From contig NZ_JAUETR010000001.1 of assembly GCF_032484785.1 (NCBI RefSeq), forward strand, positions 2,421,501 to 2,485,500: a stretch of DNA of 64,000 nt, read 5' to 3'. The notes beneath the pieces are model-generated. The model ran no database searches and was not told where the DNA came from. It saw nothing but the letters and a program-made list of their open reading frames with translations. Shown piece after piece: positions 8,722 to 16,872 of this stretch. Every line of letters begins with the position of its first letter. The stretch's first letter is position 1. This DNA comes from Bradyrhizobium sp. SZCCHNS1050 (GTDB lineage Bacteria > Pseudomonadota > Alphaproteobacteria > Rhizobiales > Xanthobacteraceae). A program made the translations under genes and the position numbers.

Positions 8722-9490
8722 GCATATGTCCGACTATGCCGCTCAGTTCGCCGCGGCGCTGCTGACGCCGGATCGCGCGACGCCTGTCGCCGTCAGGGGT
8801 CCGCTGGCCAAGGCGGCCGGGCGCCGGTTCAACGTCTACCGCAACAACGTCACGGTCAGCCTGATCGAGTCGCTCATCGCGATCTATCCGGCGGTGCAGC
8901 GCATCACCGGGCCCGACTTCTTCCGCGCGATGGCGCGGGCGCATGTACGCGAAACGCCGCCGACGTCGCCGCTGCTCGTTGACTATGGACGCGACTTCCC
9001 CGCTTTCATCGCAGCTTACGAGCACGCTCGGACGATGCCGTTCCTGACGGACGTCGCACAGATCGAGCGGGCCTGGCTCGACGCCTATCACGCGGCAGAC
9101 GCCGCGCCGCTCGACGGTGCCACGCTGGCGACGGTGCCGCCCGAGCGGTTGCCCGAGCTGCGCTTCGCCGTTCATCCCGCCACCCGCATCGTGCGCTCGG
9201 ATTTCGCGGCGGTGACGATCTTCTCGGCCAATCGCGGCGATGCGCCGGTGCCGCGCATCGACGGCTCGGTCCCGGAGGACGCGCTGATCACGCGGCCCGC
9301 GTTCGACGTCGCCGTGCGCCACCTGCCGCGGGGCGGCGCGATCTTCGCAAGCCTGCTGATCACGCGGCAGCCGCTCGGCGTGGCCGCGGAAGCCGCGTTC
9401 GAGGCAGCGCCGGAGTTCGATCTCGCCACCAACATTGCCGGCCTGATCGAGGCCGGCGCCTTCACGGACATCAGTTTCGAGGACGCATGA
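8708..9490 (+). CDS. bufC: DUF2063 family protein, MNIO partner (BufC-type)
   Basis: 260 residues. The N-terminal region (about 8-100) is the DUF2063 fold, seen as [18 protein letters not shown] and [15 protein letters not shown]. The C-terminal half is the usual variable partner domain. In related systems this protein recruits the precursor to the DUF692 enzyme, and the two form a complex. It starts inside the end of bufB (AGAGGTG upstream of ATG 8708) and its stop overlaps the bufD start, so the operon is translationally coupled throughout. Confidence 0.9.
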   Translation: MPQPEHMSDYAAQFAAALLTPDRATPVAVRGPLAKAAGRRFNVYRNNVTVSLIESLIAIYPAVQRITGPDFFRAMARAHVRETPPTSPLLVDYGRDFPAFIAAYEHARTMPFLTDVAQIERAWLDAYHAADAAPLDGATLATVPPERLPELRFAVHPATRIVRSDFAAVTIFSANRGDAPVPRIDGSVPEDALITRPAFDVAVRHLPRGGAIFASLLITRQPLGVAAEAAFEAAPEFDLATNIAGLIEAGAFTDISFEDA

Positions 9491-10020
9491 TGACGACGGA
9501 CCACTCCATGGCGCCGACCGCGACACTGTCGCTGCTTTCCCTCGTCGGCCAGACTGTGCGGCTGCTGCAGAGCGCGACCCCGCTCACCCTGGTCCAGCTC
9601 GTCACTCGCATTGCGCTGGCGGTGCCGTTCTGGCGCTCGGGCATTCTCAAATGGGACGGCTTTCTCAGGCTGAGCGACACCGCCGTGACGCTGTTCAGCG
9701 ACGAGTTCATGCTGCATCTGCCTGGCGGGCCATACCACTTTCCCATGCCGACGGTGATGGCGTTCCTGTCGGGCTGCGGCGAGGTCACCTTCCCCGTCCT
9801 GCTCATTCTCGGCCTCGGTACCCGCTTCGCGGCACTCGGCCTGCTGTTCATGACATGCATCGTCGAGCTCACGGTGCCCGACGGCTGGCCGATCCATCTG
9901 ACCTGGGCCGCGATGGCGCTGGGCCTCATTGCCCATGGCGGCGGAAAGATCTCGCTCGATCACATCCTCGGCGGGCTGTTCGGCGGCGCGCACCAGGGCA
10001 GCGCGAGCCGTGGCATGTAG
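9487..10020 (+). CDS. bufD: DoxX family membrane protein (BufD-type)
   Basis: 177 residues with about four membrane spans. It has the DoxX pattern of a start helix ending in RIALAVPFWRSGILKW, and later FLSGCGEVTFPVLLILGLGTRFAALGLL. DoxX proteins are frequent last genes of DUF2282-DUF692-DUF2063 operons; their role there is unclear, perhaps redox or metal handling in the inner membrane. The ATG overlaps the bufC stop. The last 61 bp overlap the 3' end of the convergent gene at 9960-11552. Confidence 0.88.
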   Translation: MMTTDHSMAPTATLSLLSLVGQTVRLLQSATPLTLVQLVTRIALAVPFWRSGILKWDGFLRLSDTAVTLFSDEFMLHLPGGPYHFPMPTVMAFLSGCGEVTFPVLLILGLGTRFAALGLLFMTCIVELTVPDGWPIHLTWAAMALGLIAHGGGKISLDHILGGLFGGAHQGSASRGM

Positions 10021-11552
10021 TAGCCGCGCCACTCGCAGACCTCCTCGGGCCCCTTGCGCTTGAGCGCCATCTTGACCGGCTCGGCCTGGCTGATGCCGAC
10101 ATGGAGCGCGAGCAGCACCGCGCCGATCGGATAGGCGAACCGGGAAAAGCGCAGGTCCGCCAGACGATCGAGCAGGACCATGCCGGCGATGATGATCAGG
10201 GGATCGGTGAAGACGAAGTACTCGACCTTCAGCCCGCGGCGGACGCCGAGCGTGTCGATACCGATGGCCGCCAGCATCAGGAGGACGGCTTGGATGGCCG
10301 CCTGCCGCTCACCGCGGCGCCAGGCCATGACAATGCCGGGGATGATCAGCCAGGTCAGGAACACGGCGGGGCGGGCCGACGATTGCAGCACGAAGGTGTA
10401 GCGCCGGATGACCCCGAGGACGCCGGACAGCAACAGGCCGATCGCACCGCCCAGGCTGCCGGCGGCCTCGGGCGCGTCGACATAGGTGATCATCTTCTCG
10501 AGCGGATTGAGCACGACCACGACATCGTTGATGTCGTAGCTCAACTTCAGTGCCAGCAGGCCGAGGCTTGCGCCGGCCACCACCGCCAGCAGCGCCGCGA
10601 CGGTCTCGGCCGCGCTCACGCGCCATAACCATGCGAAGGCGGCCATGCAGACCGCGACCACGCCGAGCAGCGCGAACTGATAGAGGCCGAAGCGGCCGAG
10701 CAGCATCGGCTTGAGGCCGGCAGCCGTCGCATTGACGGGGTCGAAGCCGGCGGCGACCAGCGGCCAGGCGGCGATCGCGGCGACGATCGCCGCCACGGCC
10801 GCGACCATGACGGCCGCCCACGCGCGCGAGCTTTGCCAGAACGCCACGCTTGCGCTCGTCGCCGTCCCGAACGGCAACACCAGCACGGGAATGGCGGCGA
10901 TCAGCAGGATCGCATGCACCTTGTTCTCCAGGCCGAGCATGCAGAGCAGCGCGGCGAGTCCGACGGCGAGCGGCCGCGTCAGGCTGGCGCGGCGCGCGAC
11001 CGCGATCAGGATCATCAGCGCGAGGATGCAGAACGACGCCGCGATCATCTCGCTGCGCAGGATGCGCAGATGCATCTGCACGCCGCCGGAGAAGGCGAAG
11101 GCGGTGACGGCGAGCATGGCGATGCGCCAATCCGACACCAGCCGGCGCGCGGCCCAAGCAAAGGCGAGGATGATGCCGGCGGCCGTCAGCAGCGCGGCGA
11201 CGCGTCCGGCATGGACGGCGCCGGTCATCGCGACATCGAAGGCGGCGCGATCGGCGGGGATCGCCGACAATGTCCAGGCGTCGAGCAGGCCGAGCCGATG
11301 CAGCAGCGCGAACCAGGTCTCGACCGAGAGGATGGTGAGATAGGCCGGGTGATCGAAGAAGGCCTGTGCACCGCCATCGTTCATGGCGAGCGCATTGTAG
11401 ATCACCATGAAGTCCATGTCGGCATTGCGCCAATAGACCGTGAAATAGCCGACGAGAAGGAACGAGACGAATGACAGCAGCAATGCGACGGCAACGCCGC
11501 CGCGCCAGCCGAACGGGGTCAGGCGATCGAGCGCGTCGACGCCTCTGGTCAT
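9960..11552 (-). CDS. Polytopic membrane protein, GT-C glycosyltransferase-like, unassigned
   Basis: 530 residues with roughly 11-12 hydrophobic spans. The first loop after span 1 carries acidic residues (WRNADMDFMVIYNALAMND), as in GT-C transferases that use polyprenyl-phosphate sugars. I do not recognise a named family. The upstream co-directional gene encodes a methyltransferase-GT2 fusion that could make the lipid-linked sugar donor, which supports a joint glycosylation role; this is inference. The 3' end overlaps bufD on the other strand by 61 bp. The C-terminal CEWRGYYMPRLALPWC is unusual and may form a disulfide. Confidence 0.7.
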   Translation of the reverse strand: MTRGVDALDRLTPFGWRGGVAVALLLSFVSFLLVGYFTVYWRNADMDFMVIYNALAMNDGGAQAFFDHPAYLTILSVETWFALLHRLGLLDAWTLSAIPADRAAFDVAMTGAVHAGRVAALLTAAGIILAFAWAARRLVSDWRIAMLAVTAFAFSGGVQMHLRILRSEMIAASFCILALMILIAVARRASLTRPLAVGLAALLCMLGLENKVHAILLIAAIPVLVLPFGTATSASVAFWQSSRAWAAVMVAAVAAIVAAIAAWPLVAAGFDPVNATAAGLKPMLLGRFGLYQFALLGVVAVCMAAFAWLWRVSAAETVAALLAVVAGASLGLLALKLSYDINDVVVVLNPLEKMITYVDAPEAAGSLGGAIGLLLSGVLGVIRRYTFVLQSSARPAVFLTWLIIPGIVMAWRRGERQAAIQAVLLMLAAIGIDTLGVRRGLKVEYFVFTDPLIIIAGMVLLDRLADLRFSRFAYPIGAVLLALHVGISQAEPVKMALKRKGPEEVCEWRGYYMPRLALPWCAPPNSPPRM

Positions 11553-11582
11553 GCGGACATCGCGAAAGTGGCGCAGTCGTCA

Positions 11583-11710
11583 CCTCGCCCCGCTTGCGGG
11601 GAGAGGTCGGATTGCATCGAAGATGCAATCCGGGTGAGGGGGACTCTCCACGATCTCAGTGCGTGGAAGGTCCCCCTCACCCCGACCCTCTCCCCGCAAG
11701 CGGGGCGAGG
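11583..11710. repeat. Long nested intergenic palindrome (rhizobial repeat type)
   Basis: Outer arms at 11583-11606 and 11687-11710 are near-perfect inverted copies (CCTCGCCCCGCTTGCGGGGA and its complement). Inner arms GTGAGGGGGAC (about 11634) and GTCCCCCTCAC (about 11670) pair again. The left arm has an extra perfect 10-bp-stem hairpin inserted at 11609-11631. The whole element sits between two co-directional genes and can fold into one large hairpin. Elements of this wording are common in Bradyrhizobium intergenic DNA. Confidence 0.8.
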
Positions 11711-11757
11711 GAGCGCACCGCGAGCGGCGCTCGATCCGCGGTCCCACACCCACATCC

Positions 11758-13266
11758 TCAGATCGCCTTGATCTTGAAGAACGCGAACACGACCATCTTC
11801 AGCAGCATCCAGCCGTGGCGGAAGCGGGAGATCTGGGTTTCGCCATAGCTGCGCGCGGCGTAGCGGATCGGCAGGTCGATCGATTTCAGGTTCAGCTTGG
11901 AGGCGCCGAAGATCAGGTCGAAATCGCCGAACGGATCGAAATCGCCGAAATAGGCCTTGCCGGCCTTGAGCCTGACATAGTCGCTGCGGCGGAGCACCTT
12001 GGTGCCGCAGAGCGTATCGGTGTAGCGCTGGTTCAGGAGCCACGAGAACAGATAGGAGAAGGTCTTGTTGGCGATGAGGTTGAGAAACCGCATCGCGCCC
12101 TCGTCCATCGGATAGACCAGGCGCGAGCCGTTGATGAACTCGCCCTTGCCGGAACGCAGCGCCTCGAAGAATTTCGGCAGTTGCTCCGGCGGCATGGTGA
12201 GGTCGGCATCGAGGATCATCAGCACGTCGCCGCGCGCGGCGTCGAACGCGGTGAACACCGCGTCGGCCTTGCCCTTGCCGGGCTGGCGCATCAGCTTGAT
12301 GTCGTGATCGGGGAATGCCGCGCGCACCCGCTCCATCTCCTCATAGGTACCGTCCTGGCTGTGGCCCTCGACGAAGATGATCTCGACATCGTTGCAGAAC
12401 GCCGCGATGCGCCGGACCGCCGGCTCGATGTTGCCGCGCTCGTTGCGCGCGGGGATGACGACGGTGGCCGAGCGGACGTCGTCGCTCACGCAGCGCAGCG
12501 AACGCGACACCAGATAGTGCCGCAGCGCCAGCGCGCGCAGGCCCGGCAGCACGCTGAGGAAGCGGTTGGCGAAACGGCCGAAGCCGTAGAGCCGCAGCGG
12601 CGAGAGCACGCGCTGCTCTGATTTGACGGGGTCGAAATCGGCCAGGTGCGCCAGGCTGCGCAGGTCGGCTGGCGACAGCACGTTCTGCTCCGGCTGCGGC
12701 ATCCGCAGGCCCAGTGCTTCCGCAGCCTTCAGCAGCGGATACCAGAGGTGCGAGAAGTAGCCGATGACGAGTCGCGTCTCGCGCGTGCACAGCGGGTGCA
12801 ATTGCTCGATGAACTGCTGGCAGTCGTCGAGCGAACCGATGGTGTCGAGCACCAGAATGACATCGAACGGGCCGGTGGCGGCGGCGAGCGTGGCCGGATC
12901 CTCCGCGTCGCCCAGAATGAAGGTCAGCTCAGGATGCCGGCTGCGGGCGATCTTGATCTGCTTTTCGCTGAAGTCGATGCCGACGCCGTAGGACGGCGCG
13001 AGCGATGCCAGGGTATCGCCGAGGCCGCAGCCGATCTCGAGCACGCGGCTGCCCGGCGGGATCAGGAAGCGCAGATAGCACTCGTCCTCGCTGTGAAAGA
13101 ACGCCGCCTTGTCGCGCCAGCCGGCGCGCGCATCGGCGAAATCGTTGGCATGGTCGAGGATGGCCGCCTTGCGCGGTGACAGCGCCTTCGTTGCCGACGA
13201 CGGGGTTGCGGCAACCTGCGACCGCTCGCATTCGTCCTGCCGGACCTGCTCGTCCAACTCCGCCAC
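11758..13266 (-). CDS. Bifunctional SAM-dependent methyltransferase - family 2 glycosyltransferase fusion
   Basis: 502 residues. The N-terminal class I methyltransferase spans about 55-175: motif I VLEIGCGLGDTL at 75-86, acidic ribose contact GVGIDFS at 95-100. The C-terminal GT2 domain spans about 266-490 (VVIPARNERGNIE, DAD at 353-355, NGSRL, TDTLCGTKVLRR) and resembles dolichyl-phosphate-mannose-synthase-type enzymes. Both catalytic cores look intact. The start is GTG at 13266, with AGGGGTGG just upstream. It precedes the GT-C-like membrane protein gene, so a lipid-linked sugar pathway is plausible. The methylated substrate is unknown. Confidence 0.85.
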   Translation of the reverse strand: MAELDEQVRQDECERSQVAATPSSATKALSPRKAAILDHANDFADARAGWRDKAAFFHSEDECYLRFLIPPGSRVLEIGCGLGDTLASLAPSYGVGIDFSEKQIKIARSRHPELTFILGDAEDPATLAAATGPFDVILVLDTIGSLDDCQQFIEQLHPLCTRETRLVIGYFSHLWYPLLKAAEALGLRMPQPEQNVLSPADLRSLAHLADFDPVKSEQRVLSPLRLYGFGRFANRFLSVLPGLRALALRHYLVSRSLRCVSDDVRSATVVIPARNERGNIEPAVRRIAAFCNDVEIIFVEGHSQDGTYEEMERVRAAFPDHDIKLMRQPGKGKADAVFTAFDAARGDVLMILDADLTMPPEQLPKFFEALRSGKGEFINGSRLVYPMDEGAMRFLNLIANKTFSYLFSWLLNQRYTDTLCGTKVLRRSDYVRLKAGKAYFGDFDPFGDFDLIFGASKLNLKSIDLPIRYAARSYGETQISRFRHGWMLLKMVVFAFFKIKAI

Positions 13267-13661
13267 CTGATACCACCCCTGTTAGGAACTACGTCCTTCT
13301 AGGCCAGCCCGGTTGGGCGGAGTCAAGGCGGCGGCAGAGAAGTCCTCCGCTCTATCGGCATCGTGGCGCCCCCGCTCTGACGCGCGACGGAAACGAGCAG
13401 ACATCGGCCAGCCACAATGAGGCCGCCGCGATCGTTCGGGCCGCATGCGTCCGATCTTTGCATCTCATTCGCGCTCGCAACTAAGCGGGCGCGGGAAGAC
13501 CGGCGACGCTGGACCGTCGTTGCCAGATTGGCGCCGGCACCAACGGCTTGAGCGCCCGCGCCTGCCTTCGCGGGGCACGGAAGCACCTGACGAGCCCGCC
13601 GTCGCGGCTCCCTCTCCTATCAACACAGCCGACGCACCGCGATCGAGAAATGCCGCTGCGC
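13267..13661. other. Intergenic region, nothing recognised
   Basis: 395 bp between the methyltransferase-GT2 gene and the SEC-C protein gene. It should hold the promoter of the GT2 fusion gene on the minus strand. Open frames here overlap each other on both strands without domain signal. No RNA gene or repeat was recognised. Confidence 0.5.
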
Positions 13662-14159
13662 TCACCGCCCGCAGCAGAACTTGTATTTCTTGCCGCTAGC
13701 GCACGGGCATGGATCATTGCGGCCGACCTTCGCGGTGGCAGCCGCCCGCTTCGGCTCCGTGACGACGGCTCGCGCGTCACCCTCGACGAAGCGCCAGGCA
13801 CTGTCGGCGTCGCGGCGGAACTGCGAGACCTCGTGGTGCTCGATGGTCTTGCCGGCCTCGCGATAGCTGGCGACGAAGCTGACGACGCCGTCGGCGTCGC
13901 CGGGCTGGCCGCGGACCGACGAGACGATGCGCAGGCCGAGCCATGTGGCGCGTGTCGCCCAATCCTTCGCGGCTACCGCATCGAACGCACCGCGCCGGTC
14001 GGCGGCGAGCGTCGCTTCGACATAGCCGATGTCGCCGCGCGTATAGGCCGTGTAGCGCGAGCGCATCAGCGCCTCGGCGGTCGGCGGCTGATCGTCACCA
14101 TCGAGATAGGGACCGCAGCAGCGATCATGGGGAAGACCCGATCCGCAGGCACATTGCAT
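13662..14159 (-). CDS. YchJ-like (UPF0225) SEC-C motif protein
   Basis: 165 residues. An N-terminal cysteine cluster, CACGSGLPHDRCCGPYLDG (about 3-21), and a C-terminal SEC-C zinc motif, NDPCPCASGKKYKFCCGR, bracket a SnoaL/NTF2-like middle (LMRSRYTAYTRGDIGYVEATL). This is the YchJ/UPF0225 architecture. SEC-C motifs bind zinc, as in SecA, but the physiological role of YchJ is unknown. The start at 14159 puts the first cysteine at position 3, as in relatives; the longer frame to 14357 is not supported. Confidence 0.87.
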   Translation of the reverse strand: MQCACGSGLPHDRCCGPYLDGDDQPPTAEALMRSRYTAYTRGDIGYVEATLAADRRGAFDAVAAKDWATRATWLGLRIVSSVRGQPGDADGVVSFVASYREAGKTIEHHEVSQFRRDADSAWRFVEGDARAVVTEPKRAAATAKVGRNDPCPCASGKKYKFCCGR

Positions 14160-14349
14160 GAGACGACGACAGAGCTCCTTTTCCGAGATCCCACCATAGC
14201 CCGTTGACCAGCGCGCGGCACCCTGCGTTCGTCCACCGAACAAAGAGCTCGTCACCTCCGGTTGTGACCGCAAAGACGCAGTTCTCCGTTGCCGGCGAGC
14301 TGACATCCCGACGACGGCCCGGCGTGGTTTCGAAACCGGCGAATCCGTG

Positions 14350-14364
14350 TTAACCATTGGTTAA
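14350..14364. promoter_or_regulatory. Candidate CtrA binding site
   Basis: TTAACCATTGGTTAA is a perfect palindrome and an exact TTAA-N7-TTAA match with the preferred TTAACCAT half. CtrA is the alphaproteobacterial cell-cycle regulator. The site is 191 bp upstream of the YchJ-like gene and about 300 bp upstream of the gene at 14662. Confidence 0.55.
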
Positions 14365-14541
14365 GAACAAGGGTGTTGGGCGCACGGCTGACCGGCCCGG
14401 CCCCGCGCGGACCAGAACCTTCCGGGCGCCGCCTCATTACGTGGCGCTTGTGACCGCAAGCCCTCCGCATCATCGGCGGATCAGGGCGCGTGAGACGCCA
14501 ACGATTTCTTCGCGCGACGCCAGCCCGGCCGCAAGAACGAA

Positions 14542-14561
14542 GGCCCGCCTCGAGGCGGGCC
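14542..14561 (-). terminator. Perfect palindrome, possible minus-strand terminator or sRNA end
   Basis: GGCCCGCCTCGAGGCGGGCC folds into an 8-bp GC stem with a TCGA loop. On the minus strand it is followed by TTCGTTCTT, a weak terminator tail. No protein gene upstream on that strand would use it, so it may end a small RNA transcribed from about 14640. Confidence 0.35.
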
Positions 14562-14661
14562 GCTGCCCGATTCCCGATCAGACGTGCACCCGATGCCGGC
14601 GCGAGACGCGCTGCGTGCAAACGCAGCGTCGCGCCCATCACCACCGATTGGAGCAGCCCCG

Positions 14662-15696
14662 ATGGCTGATGAGTCCGTAGTCGCATCCATCATTCCCTGG
14701 CAGCAGCCGAAGACGGCCAAGCCGCGTCCAAAGCGGGCCAAGGTGGTCAAGCCACGCCCACGGCCCCGAGCCGACAAGGCCGAGAAGGCCAAGATGGCGG
14801 CGCTCGATGACGAGATGCTCGCGTCCGAGACACTGATCATGCCGGACTTCCTGGAGCTCGTGAACGAGCCGGCGAAGTCCTCGGCCGCAGCCGAGCAGCC
14901 GCGCACGGAAGCAGCCGCGAGCGCCGCCGCAGCGGCGATCCCGGCTCCAGCCACGCCGGCGACGATGCCACCGCGGGAAACGCCAGCGGTGATCGAAGGC
15001 GAGGTCGTCGCGACAACCGCGCCGGCTGCTTTGGCCAAGGCCGCGACCGGGCGCATCACCGCCTCGTCGGTCCTGCTGCAGCTGGCCGCACTGGCGCTGG
15101 CCGCGGTCGGCATGGCCATGAACGGCTGGTTCGCACACTCGCTCGGCTCGAACAGCACCGCGGGCTACATGTTTCTGGCGGTCGGCGTCACCGCCGACCT
15201 CGTCGCGCTGGTGATGCCGACCTGCGCCGCACGGCTGTGGCAGGCGCGCCACCGCGCCTCGGCACTGACCGGCTGGACGGTGTGGCTGATGACCTTCGTG
15301 TTCGCGGTCACCGCCGGCATCGGCTTCGCCTCCACCAACATCAGCGACGTCACCTTGGCGCGCGCCTCGCGCGTGACGCCCGCGGTGCAGGTCGCGCAGA
15401 CGGCGCTCGCGGATGCAATGACCGCGCGCGACCGCGAGTGCAAGGGCGGCGTCGGCAAGTTCTGTCGGGAGCGCGAGGCTGCGGTCGCCGAGCGTCGCCT
15501 GGCGCTGGACGCGGCGATGTCCACGGTCAGCCAGACCGCCGATCCGCAAACCGAGGCCGCGATCAAGCTGGTGGCGTGGGTGTCGCGCGGCGTGGTGAAG
15601 CCCTCCGCCGACGACTTCGTCATGCTCCGCCTGATCCTGCTGGCGCTCCTGCCGCAGATCGGCGGCGTCCTGCTGATGGTCGGGCGGAGGGTATGA
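14662..15696 (+). CDS. Hypothetical membrane protein, four spans with basic N-terminus and central helical loop
   Basis: 344 residues. Residues 15-45 are Lys/Arg/Pro-rich (KPRPKRAKVVKPRPRPR), followed by an Ala/Pro-rich cytoplasmic linker. Membrane spans are at about 136-155, 168-188, 203-223 and 320-341. A likely helical loop between spans 3 and 4 carries two cysteines (C260, C268). The overall layout recalls membrane proteins of mobile or plasmid-like DNA, but I cannot name the family. ATG 14662 is preferred over 14584 because GGAG lies 8 bp upstream. Convergent with the MmcQ-like gene. Confidence 0.7.
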   Translation: MADESVVASIIPWQQPKTAKPRPKRAKVVKPRPRPRADKAEKAKMAALDDEMLASETLIMPDFLELVNEPAKSSAAAEQPRTEAAASAAAAAIPAPATPATMPPRETPAVIEGEVVATTAPAALAKAATGRITASSVLLQLAALALAAVGMAMNGWFAHSLGSNSTAGYMFLAVGVTADLVALVMPTCAARLWQARHRASALTGWTVWLMTFVFAVTAGIGFASTNISDVTLARASRVTPAVQVAQTALADAMTARDRECKGGVGKFCREREAAVAERRLALDAAMSTVSQTADPQTEAAIKLVAWVSRGVVKPSADDFVMLRLILLALLPQIGGVLLMVGRRV

Positions 15697-15737
15697 GAGT
15701 CCTTGTCGACGCCGGCGATTGTTTCGCCGGGGTCGGC

Positions 15738-16073
15738 TCAGCGCTTGCTGCGGCCGCGTGAACGCTGCGGACGATGCGCGGCGCGCCACGCGCTCTCGAG
15801 CACGCCGCGCAGGCGAGCGGCGTCGACATCGGCGAGCGACACGGTGGTCCAACCCTGATCACCCCATTTGTTCGGGACCCGGCGAAACACGCCGGGCTGC
15901 AGGCCGGCATGGTGCTCCTGCTCGTCGGGCGTGAGCAGGACGTTGGCGGATGCGCCATCGGCGGCGAGGGTCGCGAAGGTCCGGTGCAGCTTGAACGCGG
16001 TGCGATCGAAGTGAGGCGCCGCGGTCGTTCCGGCGAACGACAGGGCGAGAGCACGAAATTCGTCACCGGTCAT
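15738..16073 (-). CDS. MmcQ/YjbR family protein (CyaY-like fold)
   Basis: 111 residues. The start MTGDEFRALALSFAGT, the FKLHRTFATLA strand, the VLLTPDEQ region, and the ending KWGDQGWTTVSLADVDAARLRGVLESAWRA are typical of the YjbR/MmcQ family. These are small DNA-binding-like proteins of unknown function. ATG 16073 gives the usual family start; the longer frame to 16205 adds an unrelated arginine-rich leader. The tail SRGRSKR is basic. Confidence 0.85.
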   Translation of the reverse strand: MTGDEFRALALSFAGTTAAPHFDRTAFKLHRTFATLAADGASANVLLTPDEQEHHAGLQPGVFRRVPNKWGDQGWTTVSLADVDAARLRGVLESAWRAAHRPQRSRGRSKR

Positions 16074-16263
16074 CTCGACGCGCCTCGTGTGATCGTATTC
16101 GAACGATAGGACTAGCATCGGCCATGGCGGTCCGCCATACGGCGGACGTCGCGCCCTGCACGCAAACGTGAAGCCCCGGCATCCCGGGGCCTTGATGCAG
16201 GTCAAAACTATACGACCTCGTTTCTATATGGCTTGTCGCAGGATGGATCAGAGGAGAGCAACC

Positions 16264-16872
16264 ATGCCGGCACAGAGCACGATGCAGGTCTACCTGAACT
16301 GGGCCAGGGAGCGCCTCCACGAGATGGATGCCGCGCTGGAGTCGCTGGGGGTCAAGGCAGCCGAGGTCGAAGCAGCATCCAAGGTGAAGACCGAGGAGAT
16401 CATGGCGGACTTGAAGAAGCGCCGCAGCGACCTCGAAGCCCTGCTCAAGACGCAGGCAGCGGCCGGCGAAGCCGCGATGGCCAGCGCGAAGACTGAGCTG
16501 GACGCGCACTGGGCCGGATTCGAGGCGCAGATGAAGGCCTATTTCGACGCCGCCGGCAAGCAGGCCGCCCAGCAGCAGGCGACCTTCAAGGACATCGCCG
16601 CCGCGCAGGCGACGGCATGGCGGGAATCGGCTGACAGGTTTCGCGAGGCGGCGACCAAGGTGACGACGGTCGGCACGACCGATCTGGACGCCGTGCTGAA
16701 GCAGCTCAAATCCGACGCGGCAGAGGCCGGCGCCCATCTCGAGAAACTGAAACAGACAGGCAGCGAATCCTGGTCGGTGCTCAGCGCCGCCCTGAGCGAA
16801 TCCCGCAAGGCGTTCGATCAGGCCAATCAGGCAGCTTGGAATGCGTTGAAGGGGCCGGGCGGGAAGAGCTGA
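16264..16872 (+). CDS. Hypothetical amphipathic-helical protein
   Basis: 202 residues, almost entirely charged or alanine-rich helix with no membrane span or signal peptide. It starts MPAQSTMQVYLNWARERLHEMD and repeats heptad-like stretches of A/E/K throughout. It resembles apolipoprotein- or late-embryogenesis-like bacterial proteins in composition only; no family recognised. AGAGGAG lies about 7 bp before ATG 16264, which supports this start over 16168. Confidence 0.7.
   Translation: MPAQSTMQVYLNWARERLHEMDAALESLGVKAAEVEAASKVKTEEIMADLKKRRSDLEALLKTQAAAGEAAMASAKTELDAHWAGFEAQMKAYFDAAGKQAAQQQATFKDIAAAQATAWRESADRFREAATKVTTVGTTDLDAVLKQLKSDAAEAGAHLEKLKQTGSESWSVLSAALSESRKAFDQANQAAWNALKGPGGKS

Larger units (their letters stand above)
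14160..14661. other. Intergenic region with CtrA-type site and hairpins
   Basis: About 500 bp between divergent genes. It holds a TTAA-N7-TTAA site (14350-14364), a 20-bp perfect palindrome (14542-14561) and a further hairpin of the type GCTGCG...CGCAGC near 14610-14630. GGAG at 14650 is the ribosome binding site of the next gene. No convincing coding frame. Confidence 0.5.

Noticed and set aside
11583..11710. CRISPR or insertion sequence end
   Set aside because: The repeats are inverted arms of one palindrome, not regularly spaced direct repeats, and no transposase or cas gene is near.
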